Position numbers and translations under genes: made by a program. From the NCBI GenBank assembly GCA_963790435.1, contig CAWBOI010000003.1, forward strand, positions 62,001-126,000: 64,000 nt of DNA, read 5' to 3'. Position 1 is the first letter of the stretch, and the number at the start of each line of letters is the position of its first letter. This document shows positions 34,810-44,605 of this stretch, piece by piece. The notes under the pieces are model-generated. The model saw only the letters and a list, made by a program, of their open reading frames with translations, had not been told where the DNA came from and made no database searches. This DNA is from Ilyomonas sp963790435 (GTDB lineage: Bacteria; Bacteroidota; Bacteroidia; Chitinophagales; Chitinophagaceae).

Positions 34810-37800
34810 TTAACTTCTGCTAATAGCGCCTACTCTTCTTAAAATTTTTCGGTTTTCTCTTTTGTGAATCAACCGGTACACCTGCGCATAAATGAGAGGC
34901 AATATGAGCAAAGTAAGCAGGGTTGATGTTACCAAACCACCAATCACAACAATGGCCAATGGCTTTTGTGTTTCACTTCCAATGCCATGACTCAACGCTG
35001 CAGGCAATAAGCCAATCGCGCCCATCAACGCCGTCATAATCACCGGTCGCACACGCGAGCGAACACCTTCCATAAGAGCTTTTTGCAAAGGCATTTTGGC
35101 TTCTAAATTTTTTCGAAAGACACTTACGATAATCACACCATTTTGAATGCACACACCAAACAAAGCAATGAAGCCAATACCTGCCGAAATGCTGAAATTC
35201 ATGCGGGTAAGATGCAAGGCTAAGATGCCACCAATCAAAGCAAAAGGCACATTCAACAACACCAGCACTGAGTCTTTTACATTGCCAAACATCACGAATA
35301 AAATCAAAAAGATAGCGAGCAAACAAACCGGCACAACATGCGATAATGTTCGCGAAGCGCGCTGCTGATTTTCAAACACACCATTCCACGTAAAATAATA
35401 ACCATGTGGTAGTTTCACCGCAGCAGCCACTTTTCCCTGTGCTTCTTTAATGGTGCTTCCGAGGTCGCGGCCCCGAACTGAAAACTTCACCGGAATGTAT
35501 CGCTCGTTGTTATCGCGATACACAAAGGCCGGACCTGTAAGTGTGCGAATGGTTGCAATTTCTTTGATAGGAACTTTAGTGCTGTCCTGTGTTGGAATCA
35601 TTAAATTTTCTATAGCTTCCTGTGTGTTTCTAAACTGTTGCTGATAACGCACACGAATATCAAACTTGCGCTCGCCTTCATACAACATCGTGGCTGCTTT
35701 GCCACCCAACGCCATTTCAATTACAGCGTTCGCATCGGCAGTATTTACACCATACAATGCCATCTTTTGCTGATCCAATTCAATACGAAATTCCGGCTGT
35801 CCTAAGTTGCGAAGCACACCCAAATCTTCAATGCCAGCAACCGTACCCAGCGTGGCTTTCACGCGGTTGGCCAACGAATCGAGCGCATTAAAATCAGAGC
35901 CGAAAATCTTAACCACCAACGATGCCGGAACACCCGCCACTGCTTCATCCACGTTATCGCGGATGGGCTGCGAATAGTTGAGCAATAAACCGGGTATTTT
36001 GCTCAATTGCGTGTTCATACTGTCAATCAAATTATCGGTGGTAACGCCTTTATCCCAGTCATCTTTTGGTTTTAAATCAACTGCAATCTCAACGTTGAAA
36101 AATCCTTTCGGGTCAGTGCCATCATTGGTTCTTCCAATCTGTGCAAGCGTATGTCTTACTTCGGGATACTTGCGCAAAATATCAGTCATCTTATCTGAAA
36201 TCGCCCGGCTTTGGTTTAGCGATGCGCTCATGGGCAACTGCGCTTTCACCCACAAAGCACCTTCATCCAAATCGGGTAAAAATTCGCTTCCTAAAAAAGT
36301 AGCCGAAAAGAAAGTCAGCGCCATAATTATCAATGCAACAAGGATACTCAGCTTCGGAATTTTATACAATCGCTTAAAAATATTATGAATGCCATTTTCA
36401 AAAAATGAAACAATCACATTATGTTTTTCACGAACATTCTTTCTTAATAAAATACTTGATAAAGCCGGCACTAAAGTGAGTGTAAAAATCAACGCGCCCA
36501 GCAAGGCAAAGCTTAATGTGTAAGCCAGCGGCGAAAACATTTTGCCTTCTACTTTTTGAAATGCAAAAATGGGTATGAGGCAAGTGATGATAATAATTTT
36601 GGAAAAGAAAATGGGCTTGCCCATTTCAGCACCAATTTGCTTGAACAAACCAAGCTTGGCAATTTTATTGAATCGCTCCATACCGATTTCTTTGGCTCGC
36701 TCATCAAGTGCCACAAACAAACCTTCCACCATTACCACTGCACCATCTATGATAATACCAAAATCAACCGCGCCCATCGAAAGCAAATTGGCACTCATGC
36801 CTTTGATGCGCATACAAATAAAAGCAAACAGCAGCGACAGCGGTATCACGATGCTTACGGTAACCGTGGTTCGCCAATCGGCCATAAACAGCAACACAAT
36901 TACAGTAACCAATACGATGCCTTCAATGAGGTTGTGAATAACGGTGTGCGTGGCATAATCCATCAAAACGGTGCGGTCATAATAAGGTATAATCTTCACA
37001 TCTTTTGGCAACACGTTATTGTTAAGGCTCTTTACTTTTTGATGAATTAAGTTGAGCACCTGCGCAGGGTTTTCGCCTTTGCGCATCACCACAATGCCTT
37101 CAATCATATCCTGCATCGTATCGAGCGTAGCCTGCCCCAGCCGTGGCTTTCCGGATTCTGCAACAGTGGCTACGTTGCGCACCAGAATGGGTACGCCATT
37201 TACTTTTGTAATAATAATATTTTCAATTTCACCAATGTTGTTGAGTAAGCCGATGCCGCGTACCACATAAGCCTGTCCGTTGCGCTCTATCACATCGCCG
37301 CCAACGTTTACGCTGCTTTTGCTTACGGCATTAAAAACATCTAAAGCTGTGAGACCATACTTGGTTAGATAATTGGGATCAACGCGTATTTCGTAACTTT
37401 TTTCTTCGCCGCCAAAACTGTTTACATCGGCAACACCGGGAATACTTTTGAACTGCCTGTCCAGCACCCATTCCTGCAAGGTGTTCAGGTCGCGAATGTT
37501 GCGTGTTGCGCTTCGCAAAGTGTAACGGTAAATTTCGCCTGTAGGTCCGTAAGGCGGTTCCACTTCGGGTTTGATGCCTTCGGGCAAATCAACATTTTGA
37601 AGACGACTCATCACCTGTTGACGGGCAAAACCATCGTCCACATCGTCATCAAAAATCAATCTCACATAACTCAATCCATAGGATGAAGTTGTTCGCAGAT
37701 TGCTTTTCTTTTGCACAGAATTTAATTCTGTTTCCAACGGTATCGTTACAAATTTTTCAACCTCTTCCGCGCTTCTGCCCGGCCATTGTGTAATGATGAT

Positions 37801-37950
37801 GATTTGCGTGTTGGTAACATCAGGAAAAGTTTCTATCGGCGTGAGGCGATAGCTGATAAAGCCAACCACAGCCAGCACCAGCGTAAGAAAGAAAACAAAA
37901 TAGCGGTGCCGGAGTGAAAAATAAATAATGCTTTTTATAAACTTATTCAT
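34810..37950 (-). CDS. CzcA/CusA-type heavy-metal RND efflux pump
   Basis: A 1,046-residue inner-membrane RND transporter of the heavy-metal-efflux family, the proton-driven part of a CzcCBA/CusCBA complex. It has the usual 12 helices with two large periplasmic loops. FPDVTNTQIIIITQWPGRSAEE follows helix 1, and helix 4 carries the acidic proton-relay segment VDFGIIIDGAVVMVEGLF. DLDEGALWVKAQLPMSAS begins the second porter half. The metal cannot be assigned: methionine-rich features of CusA are not obvious. It is the last gene of the czcC-czcB-czcA order on the minus strand. The usual symbol would be czcA. Confidence 0.93.
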   Translation of the reverse strand: MNKFIKSIIYFSLRHRYFVFFLTLVLAVVGFISYRLTPIETFPDVTNTQIIIITQWPGRSAEEVEKFVTIPLETELNSVQKKSNLRTTSSYGLSYVRLIFDDDVDDGFARQQVMSRLQNVDLPEGIKPEVEPPYGPTGEIYRYTLRSATRNIRDLNTLQEWVLDRQFKSIPGVADVNSFGGEEKSYEIRVDPNYLTKYGLTALDVFNAVSKSSVNVGGDVIERNGQAYVVRGIGLLNNIGEIENIIITKVNGVPILVRNVATVAESGKPRLGQATLDTMQDMIEGIVVMRKGENPAQVLNLIHQKVKSLNNNVLPKDVKIIPYYDRTVLMDYATHTVIHNLIEGIVLVTVIVLLFMADWRTTVTVSIVIPLSLLFAFICMRIKGMSANLLSMGAVDFGIIIDGAVVMVEGLFVALDERAKEIGMERFNKIAKLGLFKQIGAEMGKPIFFSKIIIITCLIPIFAFQKVEGKMFSPLAYTLSFALLGALIFTLTLVPALSSILLRKNVREKHNVIVSFFENGIHNIFKRLYKIPKLSILVALIIMALTFFSATFLGSEFLPDLDEGALWVKAQLPMSASLNQSRAISDKMTDILRKYPEVRHTLAQIGRTNDGTDPKGFFNVEIAVDLKPKDDWDKGVTTDNLIDSMNTQLSKIPGLLLNYSQPIRDNVDEAVAGVPASLVVKIFGSDFNALDSLANRVKATLGTVAGIEDLGVLRNLGQPEFRIELDQQKMALYGVNTADANAVIEMALGGKAATMLYEGERKFDIRVRYQQQFRNTQEAIENLMIPTQDSTKVPIKEIATIRTLTGPAFVYRDNNERYIPVKFSVRGRDLGSTIKEAQGKVAAAVKLPHGYYFTWNGVFENQQRASRTLSHVVPVCLLAIFLILFVMFGNVKDSVLVLLNVPFALIGGILALHLTRMNFSISAGIGFIALFGVCIQNGVIIVSVFRKNLEAKMPLQKALMEGVRSRVRPVIMTALMGAIGLLPAALSHGIGSETQKPLAIVVIGGLVTSTLLTLLILPLIYAQVYRLIHKRENRKILRRVGAISRS

Positions 37951-38103
37951 TGCTATAAATTATAACTACGAAGGCTGTGATGCCTTGCATAGAGGCTTTC
38001 GCTTATTGATAATACGATGAATGAAAATGATGCAAGCCAAAGGTTTGTTTTTGCCTAAAAAACATCCATCGTGTGTTTTATTGACGAATGAAAATGCATT
38101 GTG

Positions 38104-39207
38104 TTAATCACCGGATAATTGCTGAAACACGAGCAATTCATTTTCTGTAATTACTTTCTGCCCGGGCGAAACGCCACTGTTTACAAACGTTCTGTCGCCT
38201 GATGTTTTCAAAACATCTACTTCTGCAATTTTCATATCGCTTTTGTTGTTGAAAACGACCACAAACGTTTTCCCGTTTAATTCAATCAATGCTTTGGTAG
38301 GAACACAAACTGCCTGCTCGCCCTGCACCTGCGATACGGTTACTTTTGCAAACATTTGCGGCTTTAAAGAAAGGTCGGGATTAGCTAATTTAACCCGCAC
38401 TTTCATGGCTTTGTTGGATGGATCAAGCACTTCGCTTATTTTATCTACTTTGCCTGCATAAACTCTGTCAGGATTTGCCAGCGTTCTCACTTCAACCGAT
38501 GTGCCTTCTTTTACTTTATTTATATCGGCTTCAAACACATTTGCCCAAATCCAAACATCTTTTAAATCAGAAATGGTAAACAAACTGTTGCCCATATCTG
38601 AACGAATAAAACCACCCTGGTTCACATTTTTTTCAACCACATAACCGCTCACCGGCGCGGTTAAAATGTAAGTACCGCTTGCCGTTGCGCCTCTGCCGCC
38701 ATTGATTTCAATTTGCGAACTAATTTTACGTTTAGCAGCCAAGGCTTTTTCATAATTCTGTTTTGCTTCGTTGTATTCGCGTTCGCTGGCAATGCCGCTT
38801 TTGTATAAAGATTCCTGATTGTCCACTTCGCGTTTGGCAATAGCAATATCGGCGTCTGCAGAGCTTACATCTGCATAATTGCCAGCCACATCAGCGCTTT
38901 TAATCACGGCTAATGTTTGACCGGCAGTTACTTTATCGCCCAATGTTAACGGGCTTTGCAACACTTGCCCGCTGCTGCGCGGATATACTTTAAACACTCT
39001 GTTTTCGTCAAAGCTTACTTCACCACTCAATTGCAGTTGTTCGGCAACGCCACACATTTTTACCGAATCAATTTTTATCATGTTCATCATGGTATCGCTT
39101 AACGCAAATGGCTTCGTTGCATTCTCATCGGCAACAGGCTTTTCTTTACAAGATGAAACTGTAAATAAGGTTAAAGCGATGATGGTACTAATTGAAAGGT
39201 ATTTCAT
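38104..39207 (-). CDS. Efflux RND periplasmic adaptor (CzcB-like) lipoprotein
   Basis: A 367-residue membrane-fusion protein. The lipobox is FTVSSC, so it is anchored as a lipoprotein. The order of domains is typical: a beta-barrel/lipoyl half (VYPRSSGQVLQSPLTLGDKV), an alpha-hairpin (ADIAIAKREVDNQESLYKSG), the second lipoyl half (ILTAPVSGYVVEKNVNQGG) and the membrane-proximal domain at the C-terminus. It links the RND pump to the TolC-like channel. It lies 153 bases upstream of the pump gene, with a copy of the 11-mer in the gap, and 15 bases after the channel gene. Confidence 0.9.
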   Translation of the reverse strand: MKYLSISTIIALTLFTVSSCKEKPVADENATKPFALSDTMMNMIKIDSVKMCGVAEQLQLSGEVSFDENRVFKVYPRSSGQVLQSPLTLGDKVTAGQTLAVIKSADVAGNYADVSSADADIAIAKREVDNQESLYKSGIASEREYNEAKQNYEKALAAKRKISSQIEINGGRGATASGTYILTAPVSGYVVEKNVNQGGFIRSDMGNSLFTISDLKDVWIWANVFEADINKVKEGTSVEVRTLANPDRVYAGKVDKISEVLDPSNKAMKVRVKLANPDLSLKPQMFAKVTVSQVQGEQAVCVPTKALIELNGKTFVVVFNNKSDMKIAEVDVLKTSGDRTFVNSGVSPGQKVITENELLVFQQLSGD

Positions 39208-39222
39208 TCGAGTGATTATTTT

Positions 39223-40521
39223 TTATTTTATAACAATAGTTCCTACCTGGAAGTTGAGTTCTTCTTTTGCGAGTTGCAAATTGTTTTGCTGTTCCAAAGA
39301 ACGAGATAAAGCTTGCTGATAGCTGTCGGCAAAGTCTAAAAACTCAAGCAAGCTGATTTGCCGTTGCTGATAGCTTTGCACCACATTGTTGAAGAGATTT
39401 TTGTAATTGTTATAAAATTCTTTTTGCGTATTGTTGTTTACGTTATAAATCAAAAGCAAACGCTGGAAAGCTGCGCTCACATTGCTTTGCAACTGCACAT
39501 CTGCTGACTGCGCCTGCACTCTTTGCTGCGATGCAGTGAACTCTGCCGCTTTGATATTGCCTTGATTCCGGTTCCAGAAAGGAAGCGGAAGGCTAATGGT
39601 TAAACCCATATAATTGGGTGTGTAGTTTGAATTTTTATCAAACTCCGGCCCTACTGTTACGTCGGGTGAAGCCAATGCTTTCTGATACGTTACATTTTGC
39701 AAACTGTACAAGTGTTGCGCTTGTTGCAGCAAATAAAACGCATTGTTTTGCCGTGCTGTTTCTATCAAAGAATCTATATTGGTTGGCAACGCCATTTCAG
39801 TGTTGCTTTCCGTTGTATTGGGTTTTACAAATGTATTGCTGCGCAACATCAACAACATTTTCATATCTTCTTCTGCCAAAACCAAACTTCGGTCGGCTTG
39901 CGCTAAGTCTTGTTCCAAACCAATTACCAACGCCTGAACGCGCAGGTAATCTTTCTGCGAAATATTGCCTGCTTTTAATTGTCCTTCCATTATCTTTTGC
40001 AAGTTGCTTAAGCGTTCCAATTGCGCTGTTACCAGGTTCCTGCTGTTTAAAAACTGGGCAATATTGTAGTAATCGTTATGAAGCTGGTAACGAAGATTGC
40101 GCAGCAAATCCTGCAACTGCAATTCGGCAATGCGTGAATTGGTGGCTGCCAGGTTGATTTGCTTACCACGCTTGTTGGCTGTTTGAATCAACTGCTGAAC
40201 CTGTATAAAATACTGACCTGTCGGGTTGCCGTTAGCATCTTTTCCATGTTGAAAAAACTGGTTTTGCGAATACACATTTTGATCGGTACTTAAAACAGGA
40301 TTGGGCCACAGCTTTGCTTGCTGAATTAAGGCTTTGCTTGCATCAACATTGTAATGCGCAGCCAGCAGGTTTAAATTGCTATCTAAAAAGCGTTTGTCCA
40401 CTTCATCAATGGATAAAGCAACCGTATCCATTTTTTGTGCAAAAACAAAAAAGGAACAATGAAGCAAAAAAATAAAGACGATGACTCTGAAAAGGATTGC
40501 TTTGCTTATGTATCGAATCAT
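39223..40521 (-). CDS. TolC/CzcC-family outer-membrane efflux protein
   Basis: A 432-residue outer-membrane channel of the OEP family. The ATG at 40521 starts a signal peptide (ISKAILFRVIVFIFLLHCSF, then FVFAQ). Two repeats of long helices with a beta segment follow, for example LLAAHYNVDASKALIQQAKL and PNPVLSTDQNVYSQNQFF in the first half, and TISLPLPFWNRNQGNIKAAE in the second. It forms the exit duct for the RND pump encoded downstream. The FVFA of the leader is itself encoded by a copy of the 11-mer at 40439. It is the first gene of the efflux operon. Confidence 0.88.
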   Translation of the reverse strand: MIRYISKAILFRVIVFIFLLHCSFFVFAQKMDTVALSIDEVDKRFLDSNLNLLAAHYNVDASKALIQQAKLWPNPVLSTDQNVYSQNQFFQHGKDANGNPTGQYFIQVQQLIQTANKRGKQINLAATNSRIAELQLQDLLRNLRYQLHNDYYNIAQFLNSRNLVTAQLERLSNLQKIMEGQLKAGNISQKDYLRVQALVIGLEQDLAQADRSLVLAEEDMKMLLMLRSNTFVKPNTTESNTEMALPTNIDSLIETARQNNAFYLLQQAQHLYSLQNVTYQKALASPDVTVGPEFDKNSNYTPNYMGLTISLPLPFWNRNQGNIKAAEFTASQQRVQAQSADVQLQSNVSAAFQRLLLIYNVNNNTQKEFYNNYKNLFNNVVQSYQQRQISLLEFLDFADSYQQALSRSLEQQNNLQLAKEELNFQVGTIVIK

Positions 40522-40773
40522 AATAAAAAGAAGGTTACGAAATGATAAAATAAATTGAATGATGATTTCATGAACATGAAAACCACAACTTACTATCATC
40601 TATACATTATTTTTATGTACATTACTTTTATAACTATTGTAAACAAACAATAAAACAAAAACTTTAGTGAACTGAAAAGAGAGCAAAAGCAAGTCTGTAT
40701 TGGGTTTCAGCCTTCAACCAATAACCAAAATGTTATTGGTTATTTCTACAAACAACTCAAAAAAATGCTGAAA

Positions 40774-41166
40774 CTAACAAGCCGCTTTGGGTGGCGGAGA
40801 GAGAATGTCGGTTGTATGGTTGCTGTAATGCTTAACCACAAAACATTCGTAGCTGCAAGCCTTTTGTGCAGATAATTGTGATGAGCGATTTGTTTTATTA
40901 AGAACGATTTTAAAAGGTTGAAACTTAAAGTTTGAATCGTGTTCTTTTTGATTTGGTTTTTCCTTTTTTTCAGGAAACGCATTGAATTTGTTCATTACTA
41001 CTTCAGCCACATATTCTGCTACCGAGTTAATGATGTTGCAATTCTTTCCTCTGTACTGTGGCATTACCTCAAAATCCTGGGCATACAAGCCAAGATTTAA
41101 CACCTGCAAGGCAACCAGTGCAACAATAATAAAAGAAATATATTTTTTTAATCTTTTCAAAACCAT
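40774..41166 (-). CDS. Secreted protein upstream of the metal efflux operon
   Basis: A 130-residue protein with a signal peptide (KKYISFIIVALVALQVLNLG, then LYAQ). The mature part is basic with His and Cys residues (FVVKHYSNHTTDIL), two cysteines near KACSYECFVV and a final PPPKAAC. It lies 252 bases upstream of the TolC-like gene on the same strand. This position suggests a small periplasmic metal-sensing or metal-handling accessory protein, as small His/Cys-rich proteins beside RND pumps can be. This is inference, and I know no named family. Confidence 0.6.
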   Translation of the reverse strand: MVLKRLKKYISFIIVALVALQVLNLGLYAQDFEVMPQYRGKNCNIINSVAEYVAEVVMNKFNAFPEKKEKPNQKEHDSNFKFQPFKIVLNKTNRSSQLSAQKACSYECFVVKHYSNHTTDILSPPPKAAC

Positions 41167-41291
41167 TGATTAAAACCAAGTGCAAGATAAGTTGCAACCT
41201 TGTTGGGAAGAATAACAGCACATTGAGTTTAAGAGTAATTTAATGTTTGAAATAGCGATAAAACAAAACGTTTGCAATCATTAATATATCC

Positions 41292-41326
41292 AACAAAAAA
41301 GACAGCCGTAAAAGCTGTCTTTTGTT
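41292..41326 (-). terminator. secDF terminator
   Basis: AACAAAAAAGACAGC and GCTGTCTTTTGTT form a stem around CGTAAAA. On the minus strand it ends in a T-run and lies 26 bases after the secDF stop. Confidence 0.85.
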
Positions 41327-41351
41327 ATAAAAAGGTAATGTACTACGGTGA

Positions 41352-44300
41352 TTACACTTTTGCTTTTGCCGGAATTTCAGCTCTCTTTCCCAAAGGTTTA
41401 TTTCTGCCAAAATCAACCAGTATGGGTGCAGCTACGAAGATGGATGAATAGGTGCCGGTAATTACCCCAATCAACATAGCGAAAGCGAAACCGCGCGTTA
41501 CTTCGCCACCAAAAATGAACAAAACCAAAATGGTTAGGAACACAGTAAGTGATGTCATAATAGTACGGCTCAGCGTTTGGTTAATAGCGCGGTTGATGAT
41601 CTCTTCTGTGCTGGCGCCAGGCATCAGACGAGTATCTTCGCGGATACGGTCGTACACAATTACGGTATCGTTCATCGAGAAACCAATTACCGTTAATATC
41701 GCCGCAATAAAATGCTGGTCAATTTCCAGCGGAAACGGAACCACTCCACGCAGGAAGCTGAAGACAATCAAAGTTACCAGCACATCATGCAGCAACGATA
41801 CAATGGTTCCTATCGAATACCGCCAATCGCGGAAGCGAATAAAAATGTACAAACAAATAATGATGATGGCAATGATGGTTGCCTTGCTTGCGCCCGATTT
41901 TAAATCATCTGAAATAGAAGGTAAAACCGTTTGGGAACTTTGTTTGTAACGAGTGTTAAACTCGTTGTACGTTGTGCCCTGTGGCAAAATGTTTTTTAAG
42001 CCGGTGAATAAAGTATGTTCAACCGCCGAATCTACATTATTGCCAACTTCATGTATTTTATATGAAGTAGTAATGTTTAACTGGTTTTCGTTATCAACCG
42101 TTTTTACAACCGGGTATTCGCCAAAGGCTCCTTTCAAATCATTCAATACCTGGTCGTGATTGGGCTTGCTGGGAAAGCGAACGGTGTAACTGCGACCTCC
42201 TGAAAATTCAACGCCTTCATCAAAACCATGAAAAAATGAACCAACGCCCAGCAGCAACACAACAACCGATATACCGTAGGCAACTTTTCTGTATTCGATA
42301 AACTTGTAGGAAGCGTGTTGAAATACTTTTTGCGAGAAGGAAGTGAAGTATTGAAAATGGCGGTTGCGGTTGGTGTATAAATCGGTTACCAATCGCGAAA
42401 CCAAAATACCGCAAAACAGGGAGAGTGTGATACCCAGCATTTGCGTAGTAGCAAAGCCCAATACGGGGCCTAAGCCAAAAATAAACAGGATGGCTGCTGA
42501 TAAAAACGTGGTAACGTGAGCATCTAATACCGGTGCATACGAACGTTTGTAACCATCGTTTACGGCAATGAGATAGCCTTTGCCTCGTGTCAGTTCTTCT
42601 TTTATCCGTTCAAAAATAATTACGTTGGTATCTACCGCCAGGCCTACTGTAAGCACAAGCGCTGCGATGCCTGGCGCCGTTAATGTTGCACCCAGTGCAG
42701 CCAATATGCCAATGGTAAACAAGAGGTTTAAAATGAGGGCTACGTTGGCCACCCAACCGGCTGTGTTGTAGTACACCAGCATCAGTACAAAGATGATAAC
42801 AAACGAAATAACGAACGCTAATGCACCACCATTTACCGCTTCTTTGCCCAAGGTAGGACCCACAATTTGCTCCTGGGCAATTTTAGCAGGAGCCGGCAGT
42901 TTGCCCGACTGAAGGATCTGTGCCAAATCCTGTGCTTCCGTAGTGGTGAAGCTACCCGAAATCTGGGAGTTGCCATACGGAATCTCGTTTATCACATTCG
43001 GCGCACTGTACACTACATTATCCAGCACAATGGCGATGGGTTTGCCTACACTGGCTTTGGTCATTTGTGCCCAAAGCTTCGTGCCTACTTCATCCATTTT
43101 CATGTTAATAGACGGACGGCTTCTTTCATCATATCCCTGGCTTGCTTCGCTAATGTGCTCGCCTTCCAACTTGGCGCCGCCATTGTCCAATGTTTTCAGG
43201 GCATACAAGGCAAGTACACTACTCTGCGCACCTGTTTTTTCATTGGTGATGGGTCGGCCATAAGCAAACATTATATTGGAAGGAAACTTATTGGCTACAA
43301 AATCCTGGCGCAAATAATTGCCAAGTGTTGCTGTATCTTTTACCTGCACATAACCCAATTCTGCGGGGAAATGTTCCTGCCCGGTAGTTTTATCTTGTTG
43401 TGGTTGTGTAAACTGAACAATGGTAAGCAGCGGGTTGGCATTTCTTCTTATCGCATCGCTATCGGATGTATTTTTTGTGGAAGCGAGGTTTGTTTTTGCT
43501 GTATTTTTTGAAAGCGAAGTATCGGCACCGCGGGCTGCACCCAAATTAGCGGTATCCTTACTCAACCCTGAAGTATCTGCTCCTGATTTGCCAGTGGTAA
43601 TAAAACTGCTCAATGCTTTATCAGCCGCAACAATCGGCTCCTGCAATTCAGCTACATTGTACACTTCAAAAAACTGAAGGTTAGCGGTCGATTGCAAATA
43701 TTTTCGTACACGTTCAGGATCGTTAATACCGGCGAGTTCAATATTGATTCTTCCTTTTGCCGGATCGGGATTGATGTTGTTCGAAGCCACACCAAACCTG
43801 TCAATGCGGGTACGAAGAATATTGGTAGTATTGGTAAATGCAATGTTAGCCTGCTGCCGCAAATAATCCAGTACTGCACTGTTAGATGAATTGATTTTTA
43901 TCTTCCCATTGCTTCGGGAAGCAAAAAAAGGAGCCAGGTTTGCGTTAACACCTGCCGCTTTTCCATATTCTTCATCAAACAATGTTATCAAATTCGCACC
44001 ACTAGTGGCTTTGCGGGCAACGGCGTTGTTTAGCGCTTTATTAAACGTCGCATCTTTAGGATAGTTGGCGAGTGAGCGAATTAATCCATCCAACCCCACT
44101 TCCATCGTTACACTCATGCCGCCCTGCAAATCAAGTCCCAGCGCTAATTCTTTATCCTTTGCGCTTTGATAAGTGGTTAAACCAAAAGGGCCAATGCTGC
44201 TGCCTTTGGTACTGTCTAACAAATAAGCCAGCCGTTGCTTTTTTATTTTGGTAAGGCTATCGGCATAAGCGTCCTGCGCTGCCTTATCGCCGGAAAATTT

Positions 44301-44456
44301 TTGCGCAGGCGTTCCATACAATTTTTTCACCCAGGCATCGGCACGGTCCGACATTGCACTCTCATGGCTACGCACAATCCAGGTGAACGATAACTGGTAT
44401 AAACAAATCAAAATCAAAGCAATCGTGAAGAAACGCACCAAACCTTTCAGTTGCAT
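41352..44456 (-). CDS. secDF: Protein translocase SecDF (fused)
   Basis: A 1,034-residue fusion of SecD and SecF, which use the proton gradient to pull proteins through SecYEG. SecD: an N-terminal helix, LGLDLQGGMSVTMEV (the periplasmic P1 motif near residue 110), a long loop, then helices with GLAVDTNVIIFERIKEEL. SecF: begins after LYTNRNRHFQYF with YGISVVVLLLGVGSFF, GVEFSGGRSYTVRF and the SecF signature FSMNDTVIVYDRIRED. The periplasmic loop has a low-complexity Ser/Thr/Ala/Asp insert (about residues 280-340), one part of which (AKTN) is encoded by a copy of the 11-mer. Fused SecDF is usual in Bacteroidota. Confidence 0.95.
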   Translation of the reverse strand: MQLKGLVRFFTIALILICLYQLSFTWIVRSHESAMSDRADAWVKKLYGTPAQKFSGDKAAQDAYADSLTKIKKQRLAYLLDSTKGSSIGPFGLTTYQSAKDKELALGLDLQGGMSVTMEVGLDGLIRSLANYPKDATFNKALNNAVARKATSGANLITLFDEEYGKAAGVNANLAPFFASRSNGKIKINSSNSAVLDYLRQQANIAFTNTTNILRTRIDRFGVASNNINPDPAKGRINIELAGINDPERVRKYLQSTANLQFFEVYNVAELQEPIVAADKALSSFITTGKSGADTSGLSKDTANLGAARGADTSLSKNTAKTNLASTKNTSDSDAIRRNANPLLTIVQFTQPQQDKTTGQEHFPAELGYVQVKDTATLGNYLRQDFVANKFPSNIMFAYGRPITNEKTGAQSSVLALYALKTLDNGGAKLEGEHISEASQGYDERSRPSINMKMDEVGTKLWAQMTKASVGKPIAIVLDNVVYSAPNVINEIPYGNSQISGSFTTTEAQDLAQILQSGKLPAPAKIAQEQIVGPTLGKEAVNGGALAFVISFVIIFVLMLVYYNTAGWVANVALILNLLFTIGILAALGATLTAPGIAALVLTVGLAVDTNVIIFERIKEELTRGKGYLIAVNDGYKRSYAPVLDAHVTTFLSAAILFIFGLGPVLGFATTQMLGITLSLFCGILVSRLVTDLYTNRNRHFQYFTSFSQKVFQHASYKFIEYRKVAYGISVVVLLLGVGSFFHGFDEGVEFSGGRSYTVRFPSKPNHDQVLNDLKGAFGEYPVVKTVDNENQLNITTSYKIHEVGNNVDSAVEHTLFTGLKNILPQGTTYNEFNTRYKQSSQTVLPSISDDLKSGASKATIIAIIIICLYIFIRFRDWRYSIGTIVSLLHDVLVTLIVFSFLRGVVPFPLEIDQHFIAAILTVIGFSMNDTVIVYDRIREDTRLMPGASTEEIINRAINQTLSRTIMTSLTVFLTILVLFIFGGEVTRGFAFAMLIGVITGTYSSIFVAAPILVDFGRNKPLGKRAEIPAKAKV

Positions 44457-44605
44457 ATTACAGTTTTGGGTAACTCAATTTTTTTGTGAGGCGCAAAGAT
44501 AGGGGTTTGAACATAATAATAAATTGTGAAATAGATGCCGGAAAAAGGGCAAAAACAAACGTGTGAAAATCAAGCAGGCAAAGGGTTTGAGCCATCAATG
44601 ATTAC

